Source: Eggerthellaceae bacterium
Lineage (GTDB): Bacteria > Actinomycetota > Coriobacteriia > Coriobacteriales > Eggerthellaceae
Assembly (NCBI GenBank): GCA_017440565.1
Contig: JAFSHA010000072.1
Coordinates: forward strand, 1-38,647
Direction of reading: 5' to 3'
Length of the DNA stretch: 38,647 nt
A program made the position numbers and the translations under genes. Shown here piece by piece: positions 31,579-38,170 of the stretch. The notes beneath the pieces were generated by a model, which had not been told where the DNA came from, ran no database searches, and saw only the letters and a list, made by a program, of their open reading frames with translations. Every line of letters starts with the position of its first letter. Positions within the stretch are counted from its first letter, which is position 1.

Positions 31579-31842
31579 CGAGACGTTCGAGTAATTGCCG
31601 GCCACCTGCGTCACCTGGGTATTATTGTCCCCTACCGACTGCACAGGACCGAACGCTTCTCCATAGAAAAATGACAGCGGGCGATTCATGGCCTCCGCGA
31701 CTCTTTCCAAAAGCCCCGTTTTTATATCTTCTTTACTCAGGGAACAAGTCAAGTTTTGCTGCGTAGTCCCGAGACGACGGGCGACCTCCGCAACGGATAA
31801 TCCTTCAGCGAGGATCATCTTTTTCAAAGTATTTCCAGTCAT
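31429..31842 (-). CDS. XRE-family repressor (137 aa)
   Basis: Probable lysogeny repressor. An N-terminal HTH covers about residues 5-55: TLKKMILAEGLSVAEVARRLGT then QQNLTCSLSKEDIKTGLLER, ending NRPLSFFYGE. A linker with NNTQVTQVAGNYSNVS, common in Bacteroidetes prophage repressors, leads to a coiled-coil C-terminus (ELLKMKDEQLLLTIKQVSKA), probably for dimerisation. No peptidase site is seen, so induction is not by LexA-like self-cleavage. ATG 31842 is chosen; ATG 31869 would add MLNLVKAIT. Its divergent start faces three palindromes and the early promoter. Confidence 0.8.
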   Translation of the reverse strand: MTGNTLKKMILAEGLSVAEVARRLGTTQQNLTCSLSKEDIKTGLLERVAEAMNRPLSFFYGEAFGPVQSVGDNNTQVTQVAGNYSNVSSDPGVLELLKMKDEQLLLTIKQVSKAQEQMDRVLDRFCGPKEAEDSAEN

Positions 31843-31871
31843 AGTAATCGCTTTTACAAGGTTTAACATTC

Positions 31872-31947
31872 AATAAAAGTAAATGCTTTTATTGAAGCCA
31901 CAAGTTTTTGCAAACTTTTTAAAGTATTCGCTTGTAGTTTAAAACTA
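31872..31947. promoter_or_regulatory. Divergent switch region with three palindromic operators
   Basis: Between repressor and early genes lie AATAAAAG-N6-CTTTTATT (31872-31893), AAGTTT-TTGC-AAACTT (31902-31917) and TAGTTT-A-AAACTA (31935-31947). The last two share AGTTT/AAACT half sites; the third covers the spacer of the early promoter. They fit operators for the repressor and perhaps a Cro-like factor. Confidence 0.65.
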
Positions 31948-31961
31948 AATGCTTATATTTG
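31932..31961 (+). promoter_or_regulatory. Early rightward promoter
   Basis: TTG at 31932-31934, 19 bases, then TATATTTG at 31954-31961. This is a good Bacteroidetes promoter and is followed by an A-rich leader to ATG 32023. Operator TAGTTT-A-AAACTA lies between its boxes, so a bound repressor would block it. Confidence 0.75.
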
Positions 31962-32022
31962 CAGAAACAAACAAACAAACACACTAACAAATATAGGTAA
32001 AACCTTTTAAACTCAAAACATC

Positions 32023-32271
32023 ATGACACAGGAAATCAAAAACCAGATCGCAGAATTCGAAGAGATGATCGCCGGAATCGACAGCCAGCTTGACGACCTC
32101 GAGGCAAACTTCGACAGACTCCACGCACAGAAGGTGGCAGCAGTAAAGGCCAAGAACATCGCGGAAGCCGACAGGATCATCGACAGACTCCACGACATGC
32201 AGGACGAATACAGAGGCCTCATGGACGAGCGCCACATGTACGAAGACATGATCGAAAAACTTAATGCATAA
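32023..32271 (+). CDS. Small coiled-coil early protein (82 aa)
   Basis: First gene of the early operon. Almost the whole chain is helical with heptads: IAEFEEMIAGIDSQLDDLEA and onward, then AEADRIIDRLHDMQDEYRGL. No HTH is evident, so it is not a clear Cro, although its place suggests an early regulatory or anti-repressor role. The stop TAA overlaps the Shine-Dalgarno of the next gene. Not recognised. Confidence 0.65.
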   Translation: MTQEIKNQIAEFEEMIAGIDSQLDDLEANFDRLHAQKVAAVKAKNIAEADRIIDRLHDMQDEYRGLMDERHMYEDMIEKLNA

Positions 32272-32284
32272 GGAGGGCCGAGAC

Positions 32285-32473
32285 ATGACACAATATTACG
32301 AGGTGGCAATTAAGAATATACGCGGCAGAGTTAGAAAATACAAAACGCTTAAAGCCGCACTGGCTTATTATGAGAAACACGCACCCGGAGCGCAATACGC
32401 GAGCCTCATCGAAGTACATGAGGACGGATTCGGACGCTTCGTCAAATTAAGATCTCGCGCGGACATTAGATAA
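32285..32473 (+). CDS. Small hypothetical early protein (62 aa)
   Basis: ATG 32285 is chosen because AGGAGG at 32271-32276 lies eight bases before it; ATG 32264 upstream overlaps the prior gene and has no such site. The chain starts MTQYYEVAIKNIRGRVRKYK and includes LKAALAYYEKHAPGAQYASL, a pattern of strand-helix-strand rich in basic residues. It could bind nucleic acid. A short GC-rich hairpin (GGGCC/GGCCC) lies after it at 32481-32494. Family not recognised. Confidence 0.65.
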   Translation: MTQYYEVAIKNIRGRVRKYKTLKAALAYYEKHAPGAQYASLIEVHEDGFGRFVKLRSRADIR

Positions 32474-32512
32474 ACACCCCGGGCCTCCGGGCCCCACTAA
32501 ATACACAGAGAC

Positions 32513-32740
32513 ATGGAAATCATCAAATCAGCAAAGGGAAAGAACAAAGGCAGAATCAGCGTCATGAAGACGCTCGCCACCATGAGAAAACGAGAGAAAT
32601 GGGAGGCCGACGCGGCCGAGGTAAATGTCGGCTACGTACGCGAGTGCGCGAGCAAATTCTCCAAGACTATGGGCCGCGAATTCAGCGTATCGCACACCGT
32701 AGAGATGGACGACAAGATAGTAATCATTAGAACAGCATAG
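32513..32740 (+). CDS. Small basic early protein (75 aa)
   Basis: Starts MEIIKSAKGKNKGRISVMKT, then a helical part (TMRKREKWEADAAEVNVGYV, ECASKFSKTMG) and ends in strands (FSVSHTVEMDDKIVIIRTA). It is net basic and may bind DNA or RNA. It stands alone after the GC-rich hairpin and is followed by a tiny membrane protein three bases on. I do not recognise it. Confidence 0.6.
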   Translation: MEIIKSAKGKNKGRISVMKTLATMRKREKWEADAAEVNVGYVRECASKFSKTMGREFSVSHTVEMDDKIVIIRTA

Positions 32741-32743
32741 ACA

Positions 32744-32896
32744 ATGAAAGCCTGGACCATCACATGGGGCATCATGGCAGCCATCTGCCTGATCGCGGTA
32801 CTCACCGGAGCAACCCACCACTTTATGACATTCGGAATCAGCCTCGCCATGTGCCTGGCTTTTCGGACAGAAGAAAACGAAGAAGACAATGCATGA
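32744..32896 (+). CDS. Tiny membrane protein (50 aa)
   Basis: MKAWTITWGIMAAICLIAVL begins a first transmembrane helix; FMTFGISLAMCLAF is a shorter second hydrophobic stretch; the end RTEENEEDNA is acidic. ATG 32744 follows the previous stop by three bases and the stop overlaps the next gene's start, so it belongs to the operon. It could alter the host membrane or exclude other phages; nothing in the sequence shows which. Confidence 0.55.
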   Translation: MKAWTITWGIMAAICLIAVLTGATHHFMTFGISLAMCLAFRTEENEEDNA

Positions 32897-33068
32897 ATAT
32901 CCCGACCCAATCCTCTGCCCCGAATGTGGCGGCACAGGACTCCACCCGTGGAAGAATAGTACCTGCCCGAAATGCAAAGGTACTGGAGAGCTGACTGATG
33001 ACGTATACGACGATCGATACACAAAACACGTGTACAGGGCAACACGCGGATGTTTTGAATCATTATAG
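32889..33068 (+). CDS. DnaJ-type zinc-ribbon mini protein (59 aa)
   Basis: Two Cys motifs of the DnaJ kind, CPECGGTG (residues 10-17) and CPKCKGTG (26-33), make one likely zinc site. The start is MHEYPDPIL and the tail is polar (TDDVYDDRYTKHVYRATRGC). ATG 32889 lies eight bases before the end of the membrane-protein gene. It is a common type of small phage protein; a role in binding another protein or nucleic acid is likely but unproven. It is the last gene before the tRNA region. Confidence 0.65.
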   Translation: MHEYPDPILCPECGGTGLHPWKNSTCPKCKGTGELTDDVYDDRYTKHVYRATRGCFESL

Positions 33069-33104
33069 TGTTTGTTTGACCGGCGGGGCCCTGCCCGCCA
33101 CCAT

Positions 33105-33178
33105 GGGAGGATGGCCGAAAGGATAGACATCCGGCTGCAACCCGGAGCATGTGGGTTCGAGTCCCACTCCTCCCTCCA
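33105..33178 (+). tRNA. tRNA-Cys (anticodon GCA)
   Basis: A full cloverleaf: acceptor GGGAGGA 33105-33111 with TCCTCCC 33168-33174, discriminator T, and an encoded CCA 33176-33178. The anticodon stem is CCGG/CCGG around the seven-base loop CTGCAAC, giving anticodon GCA. The T arm is GTGGG/CCCAC with TTCGAGT. It may raise cysteine tRNA for phage genes or replace tRNA cut by host defences. A GGCGGG/CCCGCC hairpin lies just upstream. Confidence 0.85.
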
Positions 33179-33224
33179 AAAGCCGCCCGAGACGGGTCGC
33201 GAGTTTACGTGATAATTTGTCAAA

Positions 33225-33259
33225 GGCCCCGAGCGACTGACTACCGCCCGGGGCCGCCA
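33225..33259 (+). other. tRNA-like minihelix ending in CCA
   Basis: GGCCCCG 33225-33231 pairs with CGGGGCC 33249-33255, then G and CCA 33257-33259, like an acceptor stem with discriminator and 3' end. Only 17 bases lie inside, so it is no normal tRNA. It sits between the tRNA-Cys and the tRNA-like gene at 33399. It may be a tRNA remnant or a chance hairpin. Another stem, CTTGCCGA/TCGGCAAG at 33284-33318, follows. Confidence 0.35.
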
Positions 33260-33398
33260 AAAGACCGGAAGAGTTCTTCAAGCCTTGCCGACGAGTTCCC
33301 GGCCGCAGACTCGGCAAGATTCCATAATCAACCAACGCCGTGAGGCGCGGAGCTTTTCACGCACAAAACATTGAAAGAGGGCCGGAAGGCCCTCACCT

Positions 33399-33490
33399 GA
33401 CCGGATAGCTCTACAGGCAGAGCCCCTCGACAGCAACATCGACCATGCGACACGAGGACGACGAAGGTTCGACCCCTTCTCCGGTCGCCA
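33399..33490 (+). tRNA. tRNA-like gene with a 23-base anticodon loop
   Basis: Most of a class I tRNA is clear: acceptor GACCGGA 33399-33405 with TCCGGTC 33480-33486, discriminator G and encoded CCA; D arm GCTC/GAGC 33408-33423; T arm GAAGG/CCTTC with TTCGACC; five-base variable region. The anticodon stem CCTCG 33425-33429 with CGAGG 33453-33457 closes a loop of 23 bases in place of seven. No anticodon can be assigned. A 16-base insert or intron, a broken tRNA, or a decoy are possible. A GAGGGCC/GGCCCTC hairpin with GGAA loop precedes it at 33377-33394. Confidence 0.6.
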
Positions 33491-33508
33491 AACAAAACAA
33501 GACACGAC

Positions 33509-33796
33509 ATGATACATCAAGACACAAGGATCATCGACCTCACCGTAGCACAGCTCGCAGAGGTAATCGACAAGGCCGTAGAGGAATCCCTCGGACGCCG
33601 CCAGCAGACACAAGACAACGCGCCGCGATTCGTACACGGAATCAAGGGCATCGCCGGCATCTTCGGCGTAAGCGAACGACAGGCCCGATACATCAAGAGC
33701 TCAGGCGTAATCAACAAGGCAATCAAACAGCAGGGCCGCACGATCATCACAGACGCCCACATGGCCCTCGAACTCTTCGGAAAAAGACATTCATAG
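33509..33796 (+). CDS. DUF3853-type helix-turn-helix protein (95 aa)
   Basis: The second half is a winged-HTH/excisionase-like domain: FVHGIKGIAGIFGVSERQAR, then YIKSSGVINKAIKQQGRTII and ALELFGKRHS. This matches the DUF3853 type found widely in Bacteroidetes mobile elements, where I-K-G-I-A-x-x-F-x-V-S leads to a recognition helix. The N-terminal helix is acidic. It probably regulates the early genes or acts in excision. It starts 18 bases after the tRNA-like gene. Confidence 0.75.
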   Translation: MIHQDTRIIDLTVAQLAEVIDKAVEESLGRRQQTQDNAPRFVHGIKGIAGIFGVSERQARYIKSSGVINKAIKQQGRTIITDAHMALELFGKRHS

Positions 33797-33836
33797 ACTC
33801 GCCAAATCCAAAACACTTTATAAAACTCGTTTTAAT

Positions 33837-34280
33837 ATGGACCCAATCAAAATCAACGTAAATGTCGAGGTCGGCCTGAAGCATACCACCCTCGAAGCAC
33901 TCGCGCGGATCTTCGGGACCGCTATGATCGTAGCACAACCGGAAGCGACACCTGCTCCAACTACGGAAATGCAGCCTGAACCAAAGCGCAAGCCAAAGAA
34001 AGCGGAGCCAGCACCAGAACCCGAGGCTCCAGCTCCGGATCCTGAACCAGCTCCAGCTGACGATGACGGCCTGCCACCAGACGACGCGCCGGCTCCAAAA
34101 AAGGCCACACCGACCGAGGACGACGCAAGACAGGCAGTCAAGGCCGCACGATCACGCGGAGTCCCTGCAAAGACCATCAAGGAGTACATGCAAAACTCGT
34201 TCAACATCGCGTCCAGCGTAGAGTGCCCGGCAGAGAGACGCCAGGAGCTTATCGACGGACTCAACAAACTGGCAGCATAA
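33837..34280 (+). CDS. Proline/alanine-rich linker protein of the replication module (147 aa)
   Basis: A short beta N-terminus (DPIKINVNVEVGLKHTTLEA) is followed by a long P/A/E-rich linker (residues 38-95) and a helical C-terminal domain (ARQAVKAARSRGVPAKTIKE, then CPAERRQELIDGLNKLAA). The layout, two small domains joined by a flexible linker, fits an adaptor that bridges replication proteins. It overlaps the DUF2800 gene as TAATG. I do not recognise a named family. Confidence 0.7.
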   Translation: MDPIKINVNVEVGLKHTTLEALARIFGTAMIVAQPEATPAPTTEMQPEPKRKPKKAEPAPEPEAPAPDPEPAPADDDGLPPDDAPAPKKATPTEDDARQAVKAARSRGVPAKTIKEYMQNSFNIASSVECPAERRQELIDGLNKLAA

Positions 34281-35488
34281 TGGGAGCGCACGCACTACTC
34301 GCACCGTCATCCGCCAAGCGGTGGATGACATGCACCCCCAGCGCGAGACTGGAGGCGACCGTGCCGAACAAAGACACCGCCTACACCCGCGAGGGAACCA
34401 TCGCCCATGCAATGGCCGAGGCAATGCTGCTCCACCTTCTGAGCATTGACGCCGAAGCCGTGCCGGACTACGCAGACTTCATGCTCAGCGGAGGCGAAGT
34501 ACGAGTCCTGCACCAGATCAACGACTGCAATGAAGAGAAGCTCGACTGGAAGGAAATGGCCGAGACCGTATACGACAACTACGTCCGCCTTGTATATGAA
34601 TCCTACCTCGGCGCAAAGCTCGAAGACCCGGAAGCCGTCCTGCTCATAGAATCGAAACTCCAGCTGGCGGAGTTCATACCGGAAGGCTTCGGATCAAGCG
34701 ACGCCGTACTGATATACGGAACCACCCTCGAGGTCTTCGACCTGAAATACGGCAAGGGCGTCAAGGTAGAGGCGGAAGAGAACGCACAGATGATGTGCTA
34801 CGCGCTGGGGGCCTACTGCGGGCAGGGTGAATTCTACGACATCGCAAACGTTCGCATGACGATCATCCAGCCAAGACTCCGACACGAATCAAGCTGGGCC
34901 ATGACAGCGCCGGACCTTCTGAACTGGGCGCACAACAAGCTCAAGCCCGCAGCCGAGAAGGCATGGAAAGGCGAAGGCGAACAGACCCCAGGCGAACACT
35001 GCCGCTTCTGCAAGGTAGCAGCGAAATGCAAGGCCCTCGCAAACTACACCCTCTCAGTCACAGAAGACAAGACGGAGCCGGGCCTCATGAGCCTCGAAGA
35101 GATAGCCGAGCTCCTGCCGCACTTCGCAACGATAAAGAGCTGGATCAGCAGCGTTGAAGAGTTCGCGCTCGAAGCCGCCCTGGAAGGCGACACCATACCA
35201 GGATACAAAGTCGTAGAGGGCCGAAGCGTACGCAAGATCAGCAACGTGGCCGAAGCGATGGCAAGGCTCGAAGGCAACGGCATCCCTGCCGAGAACTACC
35301 TCAAGCCGGCGGAGCTCAAGACCATAACCGACCTCGAGAAGACCCTGACGAAAAAGGGATTCAAGACGATCCTCGGCGACCTGGTAATCAAGCCGGAAGG
35401 CAAGCCGACACTCGTGGAAGAGGCCGACCCACGCGAGCCGTTCAGCAAAGCGAAAAACGACTTCAAAGACATAATCGAAAACCTTTAA
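34280..35488 (+). CDS. DUF2800 RecB-like nuclease (402 aa)
   Basis: PD-(D/E)xK-type protein of the DUF2800 group, which stands beside DUF2815 and polymerase in many phages. The start MGAHALLAPSSAKRWMTCTP is characteristic, with EGTIAHAMAEAML as the RecB-like first motif. The catalytic region is GFGSSDAVLIYGTTLEVFDL then KYGKG. A cysteine group (HCRFCKVAAKCKA) near 233-246 resembles the metal or iron-sulphur site of Cas4/AddB-like nucleases. It probably processes DNA ends in recombination. ATG 34280 is the family start and overlaps the gene before. Confidence 0.88.
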   Translation: MGAHALLAPSSAKRWMTCTPSARLEATVPNKDTAYTREGTIAHAMAEAMLLHLLSIDAEAVPDYADFMLSGGEVRVLHQINDCNEEKLDWKEMAETVYDNYVRLVYESYLGAKLEDPEAVLLIESKLQLAEFIPEGFGSSDAVLIYGTTLEVFDLKYGKGVKVEAEENAQMMCYALGAYCGQGEFYDIANVRMTIIQPRLRHESSWAMTAPDLLNWAHNKLKPAAEKAWKGEGEQTPGEHCRFCKVAAKCKALANYTLSVTEDKTEPGLMSLEEIAELLPHFATIKSWISSVEEFALEAALEGDTIPGYKVVEGRSVRKISNVAEAMARLEGNGIPAENYLKPAELKTITDLEKTLTKKGFKTILGDLVIKPEGKPTLVEEADPREPFSKAKNDFKDIIENL

Positions 35489-35500
35489 TATTTGACAATC

Positions 35501-36091
35501 ATGGCAAATCCTACTATCACCAAGTGCCTCATCGGCGAGGCAAGAATGAACTTCGCGCACGTATTCACTCCGGATTCATTCGACGACAAGAGCGACCCGA
35601 AGTACTCGGTCGTCCTTTCATTCCCAAAGAGCGACAAGAAGCTCTACAAGACAATCGAAGCCGCAATCAATGAGTGCGTCGAGAAGGCAAAGTCACAATA
35701 CGGCGGTGCCCTTCCGAAGAAGTTCAACATCATCGAGATCCAGGACGGCGCGGACTGGGACGAGAAGTTCGAGCTCGAGGACTTCTACGTAATCAAGGCT
35801 TCGAGCTCCTACAAGCCCGAGGTCGTAAAGAAGGCCAAGGTCATGGGCAAGGTTCAGCTCGTACCAATCACAGACGAGGACGAATTCTACTCAGGCTGCT
35901 ACGGCTACGCCAGCGTCACCTTCTACAAGTACGACACCGGCGTCAGCAAGGGAATCACCTGCGGCCTTAACAGCCTCCTCAAGAGCCGCGACGGCGAAAA
36001 GCTCGGCACCGGATCCGGAAGCGCAGAGGCGGACTTCGCAGGAGTACTCGACGACATCGAGGACCCATTCGAGGACGACGATGTAGTCTAA
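35501..36091 (+). CDS. DUF2815 single-stranded DNA-binding protein (196 aa)
   Basis: Phage SSB-like protein. It starts MANPTITKCLIGEARMNFAH, followed by PKYSVVLSFPKSDKKLYKTI and YVIKASSSYKPEV, then FYSGCYGYASVTFYKYD, and ends in an acidic tail (DDIEDPFEDDDVV), as SSBs do for partner binding. The order DUF2800-DUF2815-polymerase is a standard phage module. ATG 35501 is preferred over a possible TTG at 35492. A strong hairpin follows at 36103. Confidence 0.88.
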   Translation: MANPTITKCLIGEARMNFAHVFTPDSFDDKSDPKYSVVLSFPKSDKKLYKTIEAAINECVEKAKSQYGGALPKKFNIIEIQDGADWDEKFELEDFYVIKASSSYKPEVVKKAKVMGKVQLVPITDEDEFYSGCYGYASVTFYKYDTGVSKGITCGLNSLLKSRDGEKLGTGSGSAEADFAGVLDDIEDPFEDDDVV

Positions 36092-36102
36092 AGATCTACG
36101 AC

Positions 36103-36162
36103 ATCTACGACAAGGCAGGTTTGTCGTAGATAACAGCTCCAGGGCGGCTGACCCTGCCCTGG
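36103..36162 (+). other. Two hairpins between SSB and polymerase genes
   Basis: ATCTACGACAA 36103-36113 pairs with TTGTCGTAGAT 36121-36131 (11 bp), and CCAGGGC 36139-36145 with GCCCTGG 36156-36162. A direct copy of ATCTACGAC lies just before. No T-run follows the second stem, so these are not clear terminators. They may slow transcription or protect mRNA ends. Confidence 0.5.
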
Positions 36163-36196
36163 GGCACCCAGTAATAAAATAATAAAGTAATAACCC

Positions 36197-38164
36197 ATGA
36201 CAAACAACAGACTGCACATCGACATCGAGACGTACTCACCGGAAGCGCTGGCAGACTGCGGCGTGCATAGATACGCAGCACATCCGGACTTCAGGATCCT
36301 GCTCTTCGCGTACGCCTTCGGAGACAACCCCGTCACAGTCATAGACCTCGCCCAGGGCGTGACACTGCCGGCACCCGTACGCAGAGCGCTGATCGACCCG
36401 AAGATCACCAAGGTCGCGCACAACGCAACGTTCGAACGCACCTGCATCGGCGCAATGCTGGGCCAGAAGCTCGACCCGGAGCAATGGGAATGCACCATGA
36501 TACAATGCGCCCGCTGCGGCCTTCCGATGAGCCTCGGCGAAGCCGCGAAGGCGCTCGGCCTTGAAGCGCAGAAGATGACAGAAGGAAAGAAGCTCATCAA
36601 GCAGTTCTGCACCTACCACGAAGCCCCTGCCGGACTCTTCGGATCGCAGGGCGGACCGATGAAGCCGACCGACGACCCGAAAGGCTGGGAGACCTTCAAG
36701 GAATACGGCCGCATGGACGTCGAGGTGGAGCGCGAAATCGACAAGGCCCTCGCATGGCTCGAACCGACCGAGACCGAGAAGAAGCTCTACGCGATAGACC
36801 AGGAAATTAATGACTACGGCGTAAAGGTAGACATCGAGCTCGTAGACAACGCCGTACGAATCGACAACATCTACAAAGCCCGCCTGAACGTAGAAGCCCA
36901 GCGCATCACCGGACTCAGCAACCCGAACAGCGCGGCACAGCTCAAGACTTGGATCAAGGACCGCACAGGGCTCGAGCTTGACACACTCCGAAAGGACGAC
37001 CTGCCGGACATCAAGAACGCCACAGACGACGAGGACGTACGCAGGGTCCTCGACATCCGCGCGAAGATGAACAAGACCAGCACGACGAAATACGAGACCA
37101 TGCAGAAGGTCGTGGGAAGGGACGGACGTGTACGCGGACTCCTCCAGCATCACGGCACACGCACCGGACGCTGGGCCGGACGCCTCGTCCAGATGCAGAA
37201 CCTCCCGCAGAACCACATCAGCGACATCGACCTCGCACGCGAGCTCCTGAAAGAAGGCGACCTCGACACCATCGAGCTCTGCTACGGCAACGTTCCGGAC
37301 ACGCTGAGTCAGCTGATCAGAACGGCGTTCGTAGCACCGGAAAGCAAGACCTTCGCAGTCTGCGACTTCAGCGCCATCGAGGCCCGAGTCCTGGCATGGC
37401 TGGCAGGCGAAGAGTGGGTCCTTGAGGTATTCCGCGGACATGGTAAGATCTACGAAGCGACCGCCGCCCAGATGTACGGCTGCCCGATAGAAGAGATCAC
37501 GAAGACCGACCCGAGGCGACAGAAGGGCAAGATCGCCGTCCTTGCCCTCGGCTACGGCGGAGGCACAGGAGCACTCGCAGCAATGGGCGGAGCGCGCATG
37601 GGACTGACAGAGGACGACATGGCGGGCATCGTGAACGACTGGCGCAAGGCCAACCCGCACATCGTGAAGACCTGGAGCAAGCTCGAGACAGCCGTCAAGC
37701 GCTGCTGCACCACCGGGCTCGACCAATCAACCTGCGGGTTGATTTTCCACAGAAGAGCAGAGGACGGAACACTGACCGTCGAGCTCCCGTCAGGACGCCT
37801 GCTCTGCTACCGCAACATGACACTCGGAACGAACCGATGGGGCAAGGAAAGCCTCAAATACATGGGCACCAACAGCACCACCAAGCGCTGGGAATGGATA
37901 GAGACCTACGGCGGCAAGCTGACCGAGAACGTCGTCCAGGCAATAGCCCGAGACTGCCTCGCCCACACGATGACCCTGATGTACAACAACGGATATAACA
38001 TCGTCTTTCATGTACACGACGAAATAGTGAGCGAAGTGACCGAGGTAATGGCGAAGGAAGAACTCGAAGACATCCAGGCGATCTTCAAAAACACACCAGC
38101 ATGGGCTGACGGACTGCCACTCAAGGGCGCCGGATATATAACACCGTACTATCTTAAAGATTAA
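36197..38164 (+). CDS. Family A DNA polymerase with 3'-5' exonuclease (655 aa)
   Basis: Replicative polymerase. The exonuclease motifs are HIDIETYS (D9, E11), VAHNATFE near 73-80 and YGRMDVEVE near 172. The polymerase motifs are A, DFSAIEARVLAWLAGE near 390; B, RRQKGKIAVLALGYGG near 440; and C, VHDEIV with D608. All catalytic acids are present, so proofreading and synthesis should both work. Length and motif spacing fit the phage DnaPol-A group next to DUF2800/DUF2815. No SD is seen; the leader is A/T-rich (AATAAAATAATAAAGTAAT). Confidence 0.95.
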   Translation: MTNNRLHIDIETYSPEALADCGVHRYAAHPDFRILLFAYAFGDNPVTVIDLAQGVTLPAPVRRALIDPKITKVAHNATFERTCIGAMLGQKLDPEQWECTMIQCARCGLPMSLGEAAKALGLEAQKMTEGKKLIKQFCTYHEAPAGLFGSQGGPMKPTDDPKGWETFKEYGRMDVEVEREIDKALAWLEPTETEKKLYAIDQEINDYGVKVDIELVDNAVRIDNIYKARLNVEAQRITGLSNPNSAAQLKTWIKDRTGLELDTLRKDDLPDIKNATDDEDVRRVLDIRAKMNKTSTTKYETMQKVVGRDGRVRGLLQHHGTRTGRWAGRLVQMQNLPQNHISDIDLARELLKEGDLDTIELCYGNVPDTLSQLIRTAFVAPESKTFAVCDFSAIEARVLAWLAGEEWVLEVFRGHGKIYEATAAQMYGCPIEEITKTDPRRQKGKIAVLALGYGGGTGALAAMGGARMGLTEDDMAGIVNDWRKANPHIVKTWSKLETAVKRCCTTGLDQSTCGLIFHRRAEDGTLTVELPSGRLLCYRNMTLGTNRWGKESLKYMGTNSTTKRWEWIETYGGKLTENVVQAIARDCLAHTMTLMYNNGYNIVFHVHDEIVSEVTEVMAKEELEDIQAIFKNTPAWADGLPLKGAGYITPYYLKD

Positions 38165-38170
38165 ATAATT

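Noticed and set aside
36236-37726. 496-aa minus-strand ORF opposite the polymerase gene
   Set aside because: Shadow of codon bias in a gene with all polymerase motifs.
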